Positions 7,440 to 17,500 of a stretch of DNA of 64,000 bases are shown piece by piece. Every line of letters starts with the position of its first letter. The stretch's first letter is position 1. The notes under the pieces are model-generated. The model saw nothing but the letters and a program-made list of their open reading frames with translations, made no database searches and was not told the DNA's origin. Position numbers and translations under genes: made by a program. The stretch covers positions 992,001 through 1,056,000 of the forward strand of contig NZ_CP119546.1 in the NCBI RefSeq assembly GCF_029277985.1. Reading direction: 5' to 3'. The stretch comes from Providencia stuartii. GTDB lineage: Bacteria; Pseudomonadota; Gammaproteobacteria; Enterobacterales; Enterobacteriaceae.

Positions 7440-9047
7440 ATGAATAAAAATATACTTTTTATATTTTTCATTTGCTCCATATTAAATGGTTTAACAAGTG
7501 TGACTGCTATTGGGGCGAATGTGTCTAATAGCTATGTTTTTATAGAAAACAACGTTGACAATGAATTTTTTATTACCCCAAGAACAACAGACCCGCGTTT
7601 CTCGGGATCGAATAAATATACTCGATATTCTGGTGATTCACAGCGAAGTTTAGGGTATATGGGATATGTGAATACTGGAATTGTCGCGAATCGTAATATT
7701 GATATTTGGTTAGAAAACTCGCAAATAGATAGACCTTTTACGGGAAACCGATGTATGCGGGGTTATTGCAATGATAATAGCGGGTATTGGCCAGCTCAGT
7801 ATCTTGGTAAAGATGGCGCGTATAAAATCGTACAGAGTAATACGAATGGCCAGTCCAATTATGCTCGAGGCATATTCAGTGATTCTGCATATCAATATTT
7901 TCTCACATTACCTGTTGGTTCAGCAGAGACATACAGTTATCGAGCTTGTATGACCACGACAGATTACGATCCAAGTAAGGGGGAGTCTTGTCGAAGTGTT
8001 GGGGGGAACATTATTGCTTCTCATGAATTTAATATTACGAAATCAGGTCATATCAAATTAACGTCAACGGGGGCGTTACAAGAAATTTTTATTGATAGTA
8101 ATGGTAACCCAAGCATTGGTCTTGGTTCTCAATTTTGCCGTATAGGTATTATTGGTAATCAAAATGGGATTATTTGCCAAGTTATAGATCATGAAACAAA
8201 AGGCGATATATTTAATAATATTCGTCTGAGTTTAAAAATAAATTCAACACTAATACCGTTTACACCAGCCGCAAACAGTATTCTGATAGGCCCTGATGAT
8301 GGGACAAATCGGTGGTATAATTATAATACAACATATCAAGCAAACTATTATTTTCAAAATAGTAATAAGCATGTATCTATTTTTTTATCGAACACTTTTT
8401 TGAAATTACTAATATCTAGAGGTATTGATTTTACTAATAGCCAAGAGTTTTTTACCTTTTCATTTACAAATACTGCGGTACCTGAATCAGGCTATTATGA
8501 ATTTACACCTTCCAATATGCTAATTATTAAACCTAGAGATTATGGAATTAGCATTATACCAACAGATTTTAACCCGAAGCAGTCTAAAACAGGAAAGGTT
8601 GGAAATGATGAACCTCCTATTGAATTTAATTACATTGTGACGACAAGTGGCCCAAGACAGGCGGATTCAATTACAGCAAAAGTCGATGGTCCAACGATAA
8701 CCTTAAAAGGACGAACATATTGCCTTTTCTCTTCGGATGATGACAAATTCAAAGTGCCTTTTTCTGCTTATTTATCATTTAAAAATGAAAATGGCTCACA
8801 GTCTTCTTATCGAGCAAATTGCGATAGTAATGAAATATCACTGAAAAATGCATTTTGGGAAGAAACGCCATGGGATAAACCTAATCAAGATTTAGGCTCT
8901 TTTTATAGAACTCATTTAGATCTATCGTTTCCCATGAATGATTCCAACTCATTTTTTACATTAGATGGTATTGATTGGCTCGGAACAGTGTCTGCTAGCG
9001 GAACGGTAGTCGTGAAAGCCATTTGGACAGGTCCAGATATTCAATAG
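7440..9047 (+). CDS. ecpD: EcpD, tip adhesin of the common pilus
   Basis: 535-residue exported protein at the position and length of EcpD, the polymerisable tip adhesin of the E. coli common pilus. It has a signal peptide (residues 1-24), an N-terminal adhesin-like half with several cysteines (for example CMRGYCND) and a C-terminal pilin-like half ending VSASGTVVVKAIWTGPD. The end resembles the last strand of EcpA (KVQFTATWDG), as needed for donor-strand assembly. The gene overlaps nothing and starts 12 bp after the usher stop. Confidence 0.88.
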   Translation: MNKNILFIFFICSILNGLTSVTAIGANVSNSYVFIENNVDNEFFITPRTTDPRFSGSNKYTRYSGDSQRSLGYMGYVNTGIVANRNIDIWLENSQIDRPFTGNRCMRGYCNDNSGYWPAQYLGKDGAYKIVQSNTNGQSNYARGIFSDSAYQYFLTLPVGSAETYSYRACMTTTDYDPSKGESCRSVGGNIIASHEFNITKSGHIKLTSTGALQEIFIDSNGNPSIGLGSQFCRIGIIGNQNGIICQVIDHETKGDIFNNIRLSLKINSTLIPFTPAANSILIGPDDGTNRWYNYNTTYQANYYFQNSNKHVSIFLSNTFLKLLISRGIDFTNSQEFFTFSFTNTAVPESGYYEFTPSNMLIIKPRDYGISIIPTDFNPKQSKTGKVGNDEPPIEFNYIVTTSGPRQADSITAKVDGPTITLKGRTYCLFSSDDDKFKVPFSAYLSFKNENGSQSSYRANCDSNEISLKNAFWEETPWDKPNQDLGSFYRTHLDLSFPMNDSNSFFTLDGIDWLGTVSASGTVVVKAIWTGPDIQ

Positions 9048-9119
9048 TACTGTTCGAGAATCGTGTTATCTCTTATGTTTGAATAAATACACTGACTTTA
9101 ATTTAGTGTGGTCAATGAT

Positions 9120-9806
9120 ATGCTAAAAAACAATGGTCATTCTTTACTGGGCAGCCTATTTTTTATGGCGTTACTCTTATTCTATAAGCAGGCTTATGGG
9201 CTATACATTGATGCTGATATTTCCTCTATAGAATCAGGTGAGACGTTTTTGTCGAAGTCATATGTTAATGATACAAAAACAACTAACTTATATAGCTTTA
9301 GTGCATATAAGATTGATAAACCAGGGAACGATGAAGTTGGAGAAGAAATCAGTAATGGAGAGATTATTTTTACACCCTTAAAGAAAATTTTACTACCGGG
9401 AGAACGGGAGTTTTTTAAAATATTTTATCGTGGAAAAGAAGATGACCAAGAACGTTATTACAAAATTATTATCAGTGAAACGCCATTTGAAGTAAAAAAT
9501 TCTGGGGCACAAAAAAAGCAGCCATTATTCTATCCAACGATAAGCTTAGAAACCTATCTAGTAGTAAGGCCTAAAAATCCTAATTTCAAATATGACTTTA
9601 GGCAAAATGAAGGTGTGTTAAAAAATACGGGTAATACCTATTTTAGAGTCATTTTACATGATAATTGTGAATCTAATGAAGATGATATTCCTTATGTACT
9701 CTACTTGTTACCCCAACAGGCGTATCGGGACGCAAGATTAAAAAAGAAAAGCCATAAATACATTGTTGCTTTTGATAAATATTATCCAATAGGCAATTGT
9801 GATTAA
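9120..9806 (+). CDS. ecpE: EcpE, second periplasmic fimbrial chaperone
   Basis: Second chaperone of the ecp system, about 228 residues. ATG 9120 gives a normal signal peptide (MLKNNGHSLLGSLFFMALLLFY). A GTG at 9108 would add four residues, and neither start has a good Shine-Dalgarno. The body shares the EcpB pattern PGEREFFKIFYRG..DDQERYYK and the segment LKNTGNTYFRVI, so it is an EcpB paralogue. It is last in the operon, facing ugpQ, with a hairpin between the two. Confidence 0.85.
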   Translation: MLKNNGHSLLGSLFFMALLLFYKQAYGLYIDADISSIESGETFLSKSYVNDTKTTNLYSFSAYKIDKPGNDEVGEEISNGEIIFTPLKKILLPGEREFFKIFYRGKEDDQERYYKIIISETPFEVKNSGAQKKQPLFYPTISLETYLVVRPKNPNFKYDFRQNEGVLKNTGNTYFRVILHDNCESNEDDIPYVLYLLPQQAYRDARLKKKSHKYIVAFDKYYPIGNCD

Positions 9807-9856
9807 TATTAAACTCACCCAAACATTGCAATTTATGGGAAAGTTAGTTTGGAGAT

Positions 9857-9887
9857 CGCCATATATTAAAACAAATAATACATGGCG
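9857..9887. terminator. Stem-loop between convergent ecpE and ugpQ
   Basis: CGCCATATATTA (9857-9868) and TAATACATGGCG (9876-9887) pair at 11 of 12 positions with a seven-base loop. It lies between two convergent genes and could serve both, but neither side has a strong T-run. Confidence 0.4.
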
Positions 9888-9919
9888 TTCATACTCACTC
9901 ACTTTCATTTGTTCGATAA

Positions 9920-10660
9920 CTAGGCGCCAAAATTGGGAGTAATGATATCAATCGCGTCTGTACAGATAGCATCGACACCCCATGCTAAAAGCTGAGAGGC
10001 ACGAACAGGAGAGTTAACCGTATATACTAAAATATATAATCCAAAGTCTTTTAGTTGCTTAATGCGTTTTTCATCGAGTAATTCGTGATTTAAATGGATT
10101 GATAGACAATCAAGGTGTGTTATTAGCGCTTGCCAATCTTCTCGCCATTCATCTAATAACAATCCTCTTGGTAGTTCAGGTGCTGCTTGCTGAGCGGCTT
10201 CTAATGCTTCAATGGAAAAAGAGGAAAGTAAAGGCGCTGTTTGTTTTTGCCATAATTGACGTGCGGCTAGTGCAACAACTCTTCCTGTTTCTGATTCTAA
10301 ATTTTCGGTTGGTTTTATTTCGATATTTGCCATCATTCCATATTGCTGGCAACGTGCTGCAACCTGAGAGAGTAATGGTAATGGCTCACCTGCAAATATT
10401 TGACCAAACCAACTTCCTGCATCAATTTTTGACAGTTGTTCCCAATCTAACTCACCCGCGATACCTTGGCCATTGCTTGTACGTTCAAGCGTATCATCAT
10501 GGAGTAAAAATATTTGTTTGTCTTGAGATAGTTTTGCATCAAATTCAATCATTGTATGACCGAAACTAGCACCAACATCAATAGCTGCAAGGGTATTCTC
10601 TGGTGCTAGCATACCACCACCACGGTGAGCGACAATTTTAGGATAGGGCCAAGATTTCAT
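9920..10660 (-). CDS. ugpQ: UgpQ, cytosolic glycerophosphodiester phosphodiesterase
   Basis: Hydrolyses deacylated phospholipids (glycerophosphodiesters) to glycerol-3-phosphate and an alcohol in the cytoplasm. It is 246 residues, the E. coli length, with no signal peptide, so it is UgpQ-like and not GlpQ-like. The metal and catalytic segments [33 protein letters not shown] and ANIEIKP are intact. Its composition is closer to the core genes than to the AT-rich genes on either side, which suggests resident DNA caught between two acquired modules. The other ugp genes are not adjacent. Confidence 0.95.
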   Translation of the reverse strand: MKSWPYPKIVAHRGGGMLAPENTLAAIDVGASFGHTMIEFDAKLSQDKQIFLLHDDTLERTSNGQGIAGELDWEQLSKIDAGSWFGQIFAGEPLPLLSQVAARCQQYGMMANIEIKPTENLESETGRVVALAARQLWQKQTAPLLSSFSIEALEAAQQAAPELPRGLLLDEWREDWQALITHLDCLSIHLNHELLDEKRIKQLKDFGLYILVYTVNSPVRASQLLAWGVDAICTDAIDIITPNFGA

Positions 10661-10935
10661 ATATTTTGTCCATCGGCTATTAAAGGTGAAAAAGAGAATT
10701 GCTTTTCAGGTAAGTATAATCATAACGTTTAGTTTATTAACTAACGAACAATCTTTTAGACTCGATATATGATATTCATGAAAAGCACAGATGAATAGTG
10801 CATCTTTTTGCGAGTGTATTCAAAGGCGAATGAGTATATTTTGGTTAAAAATAGCTAAAAATAAGGTCGTTGCCATCATCCGCGTGTCGCGTTATTTTAA
10901 GTGCTCATTTATATTTGTCTAAGTTGGAAAATTAG

Positions 10936-11655
10936 ATGCATTTACTATCAAGTCACTTCAAGTATTCATTATTGCCCTCTGATTTCCTTTTGCCAAATGA
11001 GCATGTGTACTGTAGGCAGATAAGTTTCGAGATAACCGACATTGATGAAACAGATTTTACTTTTCATCAAGTCGCATTGCCATTAGCCTTCAATAATATG
11101 GTTCCTAAACGCAGGTGTGAGTATTTAGCAGGGCGGATCTGTGCAAAAATGGCATTAAAGCAGTATAAAACGGAAGAGCATTACGAAATTATCAGCAATC
11201 CTGATAGAAGTCCTTGTTGGCCAAATGGGATCATTGGTTCAATTACCCATACAGAATCGATAGCAGCTGCCTGTATAGCGAGTGAGTCTACACATACCAA
11301 TATTGGTATTGATTGTGAAAAAGTTATAAGTTCTGATTTATGTAAAGAAATTGAGCATCAAGTTTTGGTCGCTCATGAATTCGATATCTATAGAAAAATA
11401 AAATTTCCAAAGGAATTATTTGTTACATTAATTTTTTCTGCAAAAGAGTCAATATTTAAATCTCTTTATAAAGACGTTAGGGAGGTTTTTGATTTTAATA
11501 CAGCCATGTTGATTGAATTGACCCATGATAATTTGAAATTTGTTTTAACAAAAAAGCTTGCTAAGAGATGGAATGTGGGAGATGAAATAAATATTCAATA
11601 TAGAGTTATCGATAATCATGTTTTTACATCGAATAATATCAAAATGGTAGAGTAG
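10936..11655 (+). CDS. EntD-type 4'-phosphopantetheinyl transferase
   Basis: Transfers phosphopantetheine from CoA to the conserved serines of carrier proteins, converting the NRPS/PKS carriers of this cluster to holo form. It is 239 residues. The EntD/Sfp hallmarks are present: WPNGIIGSITHT, the Mg-binding IGIDCEK and FSAKESIFKSLY. It stands first in the cluster but is separated from the receptor gene by 777 bp with its own terminator-like palindrome, so it is probably a separate transcript. At least seven carrier domains in the cluster would need it. The equivalents would be NrpG or YbtD; the exact name is not certain. Confidence 0.9.
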   Translation: MHLLSSHFKYSLLPSDFLLPNEHVYCRQISFEITDIDETDFTFHQVALPLAFNNMVPKRRCEYLAGRICAKMALKQYKTEEHYEIISNPDRSPCWPNGIIGSITHTESIAAACIASESTHTNIGIDCEKVISSDLCKEIEHQVLVAHEFDIYRKIKFPKELFVTLIFSAKESIFKSLYKDVREVFDFNTAMLIELTHDNLKFVLTKKLAKRWNVGDEINIQYRVIDNHVFTSNNIKMVE

Positions 11656-11868
11656 CTAGAGTAATAAAAAGATAAATGAAAGAGATAATTCGAGCCTATG
11701 ATAACCTAATAGCTGTAATTAATAAGGTTTATTATTTTTGTTGATAAACTGTTTCTTTAACGAAAATTTTCCTGCCTAAGAATAGATAAACATTTAAAAT
11801 TAACGCTTAAGAAATCCCACACAAACATAAAGTATATTTTATGTTCTTATCTACACCACTTTTATTTT

Positions 11869-11892
11869 ATCAGATCTAGATCTGATTTTTTT
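11869..11892 (+). terminator. Perfect palindrome plus T-run
   Basis: ATCAGATCTAGATCTGAT (11869-11886) is a perfect dyad (7-bp stem, CTAG loop) that runs into seven Ts. It is a good intrinsic terminator on the plus strand, about 210 bp after the transferase stop. Confidence 0.7.
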
Positions 11893-12005
11893 CACTCTAA
11901 GATAATTCCTAAACAAATCCCCGTCAAATCCTCAATCTAAATTAAACTTATAAATCAACTAGTTGTAATGATGGTGCTTAAAGGTAATACGCACTTATTG
12001 CTAAT

Positions 12006-12034
12006 TTGACATAAGTTTACAAGCATGCTAAAAG
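12006..12034 (+). promoter_or_regulatory. Sigma-70-like promoter of the siderophore cluster
   Basis: TTGACA (12006-12011), a 17-bp spacer, then TAAAAG (12029-12034). The -35 is perfect and the -10 matches four of six. The start would be near 12041, directly against the Fur box, which is the usual arrangement for iron repression. Confidence 0.55.
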
Positions 12035-12044
12035 AAATGAATGT

Positions 12045-12063
12045 GATTATCATTATTATTATC
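12045..12063 (+). promoter_or_regulatory. Fur box upstream of the receptor and NRPS operon
   Basis: GATTATCATTATTATTATC matches 15 of 19 bases of the Fur consensus GATAATGATAATCATTATC. It lies just downstream of the predicted promoter, so iron-bound Fur would block transcription. This is the strongest sequence evidence that the cluster is iron regulated. Confidence 0.75.
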
Positions 12064-12432
12064 ATTTGCAAAAACATTAATAAAAGTGCTGATTTTAATG
12101 AGGGGACTATTGGATTATTTTGGGCGGTAGCTAGGTTTTTCGTTGTAACATTTCATTAACAATAATAATAGTTTCATCATGTTTATATGGATATGATGGA
12201 ACATAAAAATAAAAAATTTAGCGCGTTATACGCAAGGATATGTCAAATCATTAATATTAATCTGTTAGATGTATTTACTTGTTCCGCTTATATATATATT
12301 TAAACTCTATTATTTAATTAAGTCTTAAAATATAAAGATAGCCTTTGCAGGTGAGTTTTTATATATAACTATAATATAGCATTTTGAATTTACTATATAA
12401 TTTATCAACTACATATTAGGTGTCTATTAAAA

Positions 12433-14460
12433 ATGAATAAAGTTAAATTTAAATTTAAATTAAGCTCTCTTAGCTTACTTCTCATTTGTTGTTCTAGCTC
12501 ATTGAGTGTCGCGAATGAGATAGATAAAAAAAACAATACAGAAAATACGGATAACCTAGAAAATTCTGATGAAATAGTTGTAATAGGTGAAAGGTTTAAT
12601 CGTAGAGCTGTTGAGACCGGTGCTAGTATTAATATCATCACAGCTAAAGAATTAGAGAAACGTCCCGATTTATATTCGCTAACACAAATACTTAAACAGA
12701 CACCAAATATAATTGATACGGGGTTAGGTAATGAATTACCGACCATTAGAGGTATCGATGGCTCAGTATCTCCTGGCGCGATGGCGTTTTTTACTGGTGC
12801 AAGACCACGTATAAATGTCCAAATTGATGGACGGACTTCAAACTACAATGAATTGGCTTTTGGTACCAAATCTTTATGGGACATGAAGCAAGTGGAAGTG
12901 TATCGCGGTCCTCAAAGTTATGCTCATGGGCGTAATGCTATTGCAGGTGCAATAGTGATGCAAAGTAAAGATCCGATAAATGAATATGAAAGTGCGGTAA
13001 AAGTAGATTATGGAAATCAGCATCGTCGACAATATGCTGCCATGGTCTCTGGGCCTGTTGTTGATGAAGAGTTATTATTCCGTCTAAGTGTTGATAGGCA
13101 AGAGAGAAAATCATATGAAAAATTGGCTGATTACTATCCTGCTGGTGATTCGAGTAAATTCGAAGCGACAACGACTCGAGCTAAATTGGTATGGTTACCT
13201 TCAGCATTACCTGATTTCTACACTTCTTACACTTTTTCCCATATTGACTCTCGGGCACCGCAAGGCGAATTTAAATCTAATACGGTAGCGGATACATACC
13301 GTGCTGTATTCCAAATTAGATCGGCTACAAACATTTGGGATATGGGATACCAAATAAACGATAACTGGAAATTTGAAAATAAAGCAATTTATACAAATTA
13401 TATTCAGGACCGTTATTCACTACCCACAGGGGGACCTGCAAGGGTTGAAGGCCATGAAACACAAATTGAGCCGATATTAAAATTTGATAATGGAAGCTAT
13501 AGAGGGCTGCTTGGGCTATTTTATTTTAATGCGCCTCAGGATGAGCGAGTATTACTCGTGGTTCCAAATTCATATAAAGATAAGACGACGACAAAGGCAG
13601 TTTATGGTGAGCTAACATTTGAGCCAGTACAAAATATTGAAGTAAACATATCTACACGTTATGAGCAAGAAGAACACTCACGAACTGGGGGAAGTCTTTT
13701 TGCCGTGAACTACAAAGATAAAGAAAATATCTTCTTACCAAAATTTGATGTTGCATATTTAATCAGTAATGATCAACGTGTCGGGGCTAAGGTTGCAAGG
13801 GGATATAATCCTGGGGGAGCCGGCATTTCATTTCAACCTCCATTTGCAACATATGAATATGATGCTGAATATGTATGGAACTACGAGCTCTACCATAGAT
13901 GGATCTCTGACGATAAGCGCCTTAGTGTCAATACCAATATATTCTATAATGATTATAAAGACTTACAAGTGCCATACTATAATATTTCAGGCAATACGGT
14001 CGTTGATAATGCGAATAAAGCGATAACATATGGAGCAGAACTAAATATTAATTGGTTAGCTACCGATGAACTAAATTTATACGCAGGTCTTGGGTTACTC
14101 AAAACTAAGATCAAAGAATATAAAGAAAATGAAAGTTATGAAAATAATAAATTAAGTCGCTCACCAAGTTATACATTAAATTTAGGGGGGAGTTATGAAC
14201 TACCAAGGGGATTTGAGGTGGGGGCTAACGTAAATTACACAGGCGATTATTATTCCTCTGTATCAAATAGTAAAGAGTCAAAAATTAATGCCTATTCACA
14301 GGCTAATGCATATTTAGCTTATAATTTTAAATATGGAAGAGTAGCACTTTACGCTGATAATACTTTTGATTCAGATAAAAAAGTGAAAGTTATTACAGGT
14401 GGATATACAACATATCAACAGCCGCGAGTCGTAGGTATTACGGCTGAATTAAAATTCTAA
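12433..14460 (+). CDS. TonB-dependent siderophore receptor
   Basis: Outer-membrane gated channel for ferric-siderophore uptake, 675 residues, about the length of the yersiniabactin receptor FyuA. It has a signal peptide, then a TonB-box-like EIVVIGE near residue 48, a plug domain (TIRGIDGS, VQIDGR, VEVYRGPQSYAHGRNAIAGAIV) and a 22-strand-type barrel ending in the aromatic-terminated VVGITAELKF. It stands directly behind the Fur promoter and before NRPS1, so it is most likely the receptor for the cluster product. The plug looks closer to general catecholate or mixed-ligand receptors than to FyuA itself; the ligand is inferred from context. Confidence 0.9.
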   Translation: MNKVKFKFKLSSLSLLLICCSSSLSVANEIDKKNNTENTDNLENSDEIVVIGERFNRRAVETGASINIITAKELEKRPDLYSLTQILKQTPNIIDTGLGNELPTIRGIDGSVSPGAMAFFTGARPRINVQIDGRTSNYNELAFGTKSLWDMKQVEVYRGPQSYAHGRNAIAGAIVMQSKDPINEYESAVKVDYGNQHRRQYAAMVSGPVVDEELLFRLSVDRQERKSYEKLADYYPAGDSSKFEATTTRAKLVWLPSALPDFYTSYTFSHIDSRAPQGEFKSNTVADTYRAVFQIRSATNIWDMGYQINDNWKFENKAIYTNYIQDRYSLPTGGPARVEGHETQIEPILKFDNGSYRGLLGLFYFNAPQDERVLLVVPNSYKDKTTTKAVYGELTFEPVQNIEVNISTRYEQEEHSRTGGSLFAVNYKDKENIFLPKFDVAYLISNDQRVGAKVARGYNPGGAGISFQPPFATYEYDAEYVWNYELYHRWISDDKRLSVNTNIFYNDYKDLQVPYYNISGNTVVDNANKAITYGAELNINWLATDELNLYAGLGLLKTKIKEYKENESYENNKLSRSPSYTLNLGGSYELPRGFEVGANVNYTGDYYSSVSNSKESKINAYSQANAYLAYNFKYGRVALYADNTFDSDKKVKVITGGYTTYQQPRVVGITAELKF

Positions 14461-14473
14461 CTCATTAAGAAAA

Positions 14474-14498
14474 ATGGTGTGATTTAAAATCACACCAT
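14474..14498 (+). terminator. Strong stem-loop between receptor and NRPS1 genes
   Basis: ATGGTGTGATTT and AAATCACACCAT form a near-perfect dyad in the 98-bp gap. The following sequence is AT-rich but lacks a clean T-run. It probably attenuates or protects the transcript so the receptor is made in excess of the megasynthases. Confidence 0.5.
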
Positions 14499-14558
14499 AA
14501 AATAAATTCTTATTTTCATAAATCACACATTACTGTCAACTCTATAAGGTTAATATAG

Positions 14559-17500
14559 ATGGATTACCGTTCAGATTCTAGGGATACCTTTCCTATGTCT
14601 GATATGCAAACAGCATATTGGATGAGTATAACTGATTATACACAAAAGAATAATTCAAGAATCCAATACTATTGTGAGTATAATCTAACAGAATTGAATT
14701 TAGAAAAATTTAAGCAGTCATGGGACAAGGTGTTAGAAAGGCATGACATGCTTAGTGCTGTAGCACTAAATAATGGACAGCAAACAATAATAAAATACCC
14801 TAAAGAAATTCACTATATTGATATTAGAGATTTAAAAAAGGATGAGAAAATAAATTATTATATATCATTAAGAAATGAAGTTTCACATAAGAAATTTAAT
14901 TGTTGTGAAGGCCCACAGTATAATATTTATTTAATTGAGGATGATGAGTTCACAAAATTCATACTGCATTTAAATATGTGGGCTATAGATGCTTACAGTG
15001 TGAATATTATACTTTCAGATTTGGCTAGGTTTTATTTTTCAGAAGAGAATATGGCTAATATTAGCTATAACTATAAAAGTTATCTACAAGACTTTTATTC
15101 TAAAAAAGAAGATGTTGTTGATAACGAGATTTTAGATTACTGGTATAGCCGCCTAGGTCACACAAGTTTCCCACCTAACTTACCTATCAAAACCATTCAA
15201 AATAATAAAGGTCAAATTAATAACTTTTCACAATTAGAAAAAAAACTTAGTAATAAAGATGTCGATATTCTAAAAAAAAGAGCACGCGAGCTTAATACCA
15301 ATATAGACATTTTGTTACTAAGTATTTTTTGTGAAGTCATTAATTATTGGAATGACTCAAATAAATTTTGTATAAATATTCCCACATTTTCACGGCCATT
15401 TTATAATAAAGAAATAAATGATATAGCTGGAGAGTTCTCATCATATCTAATATTAAATCTAGACCTTCCTACAGGAACAGCCTTTAAAGATAGAGTTAAT
15501 TATATACATAAACAGTATATTGATGACTTAAATTTTTCCCAAGTGTCGAGTAATAAAATATTAAGACATATATCACAAAGAAATAATCAGTCATCTATCA
15601 ACATATATCCCGTCGTATTTACATTGAGTCATGGGCTAGATAAATTAAGAGATGATATTAAATACAAGTTATTTGGTGATTTAAAATATGATATATCACA
15701 TACACCAAATGTAAAGTTAGACTGTCGGCATGAGTTTTATCAAGGTGCATTGACCATTAAATGGGATTACGATAAAAATCATTATGCCGATAATTGCATA
15801 GAGAGCATGTTCGAAATATTTATTAATCTAGTCACTGCTATTATTAGTGATACTTATGAAGAATATATCCATAAAGAAAATGTTGTCGGTCTCCCGATTA
15901 AACAAAAAGAAAAAAGATATGAAATAAATAATAATAGAGTAGGCTATTCAAGTAATTCTATTTTTAGACAATTTTCAGAAATGATGGAAAGCTCATCATG
16001 TCAAGATGAGGATGCACTTATTTGTGAAACAAAAAAAATCACCTACCAAGAAATGTACAAACAAGTATGTGTATTAGGTGGACATTTAAGTAAACTGATT
16101 AATCAGAACAAAAATAGTAAAAAGATAATTGCAATATTATTACCAAAAAGTTGCGAGCAGATAATTTGTGTTTGGGGAATATTAGCTTCAGGGTGTACAT
16201 ATCTACCATTAGATCTTGAGCAGCCTAAAAGTCGAGTTTTTGATATTTTAGAAGATGCAAAACCAGACCTCATTATTATAAATAATGAAACAGAAGACTT
16301 AATAAGTCAGAGTATAAATATAAAAACTTTCAATATCGAAAAAAATAAAATGGTTATTGAAAGTGAGTATATACCATTGGCAGGAACACTACCGGGCTAT
16401 TCTGTATCAGAAGAAGATCTTATTTATATCATGTATACATCTGGTACTACAGGTGTGCCCAAAGGGGTAATGGTAAATAATAAAGGCGTTAATAATGCGA
16501 TAGATTACTCTATAAAAAAACTAATAAATTTTTCTGAAAGGCCGATCGTATTAGGGGTATCAGCATTACATCACGATATGTCAGTATTTGATACATTGGC
16601 AACTTTTATACAAAAAGGTGTACTAATACTACCTAAAGAAAATAAAAGAAAAGATCCTGAAGAGTGGTCTAATATTATAAAAAAATATAACGTTAACTAT
16701 ATTGTTTCAGTTCCCGCGATTATTGATATGCTATTTACCTGGTGTGAATTTAAAGGATATACATTAGATAGCATAAAAAATATTATAATGGGAGGGGATT
16801 GGATACCGACTAATATTCTAAAAAGAATAGAGAAATATTGCTCAACTAATGTTGTTGCATATAGTGTAGGTGGTCCTACAGAAACAACTATGTGGAATAT
16901 CACAAACAGAATTAAAGATGAAGAAAGCTGGTTAAGTGTACCATACGGATATCCAATTCAAAACTGCTCATATTATATATTAAATGAGCAATTGATAGAA
17001 GTTCCTGATTGGGTTATCGGTGAAATGTATTGTGGAGGAGTGTCATTGGCACAAGGCTACATGAATGATCCCAAACGTACAGCAGAAAAGTTTATTATTC
17101 ACCCAATAACGAAAGAACGACTATACAATACCGGTGACCTCGGGCTATATCATCCTGATGGCAGAATAGAATTTATAGGAAGAAAGGATGGGCAGGTAAA
17201 AATAAAAGGAGTCAGAGTTGAATGTGGTGAAGTACAGAAAAAACTAGAAGAGTTTATCGAAGTTAGCCGAGCTATTGTCTATTTATATAAAGGAAGTTTG
17301 ACGGCGGCATTAGTATTGCGTCCTAATATCCCGAAAATCAATGATAATGAACTATATCAACGTAGCAAAGAAGTATTGCCAGTAAGTATGTTACCTTCAT
17401 TATGGATTCAGTTGTATGAGTTGCCGTTAACTAAGAATCAAAAAGTAGATTATCAAAAGTTAACTCTCATCACCGAAGATTATTTAAAGTCAGCGAAGGG

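Larger units (their letters stand above)
11656..12432. other. 777-bp non-coding region with terminator, Fur promoter and long leader
   Basis: Between the transferase and receptor genes no convincing reading frame was found. It holds a terminator-like palindrome at 11869, a sigma-70-like promoter at 12006, a Fur box at 12045 and then nearly 400 bp of AT-rich leader before the receptor ATG. The leader is long for a single receptor operon and may carry additional control. Confidence 0.6.

Noticed and set aside
10099..10569. 156-codon open frame on the plus strand
   Set aside because: It lies entirely antisense to ugpQ, has no ribosome-binding site or family resemblance, and mirrors the codons of the real gene.
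10709..10727. Possible Fur box before the phosphopantetheinyl transferase gene (GGTAAGTATAATCATAACG)
   Set aside because: About 13 of 19 consensus matches, but almost all in the centre; in AT-rich DNA this is too weak to list as a site.
10661..10935. Left attachment site of the island (copy of the tRNA-Phe 3' end)
   Set aside because: I looked for the tRNA 3' segment between ugpQ and the cluster and around ccmB and found no copy, so the left end cannot be fixed.
12187..12303. 38-codon frame in the leader before the TonB receptor
   Set aside because: No Shine-Dalgarno, low-complexity AT-driven composition and no signal or domain; treated as chance in the leader.
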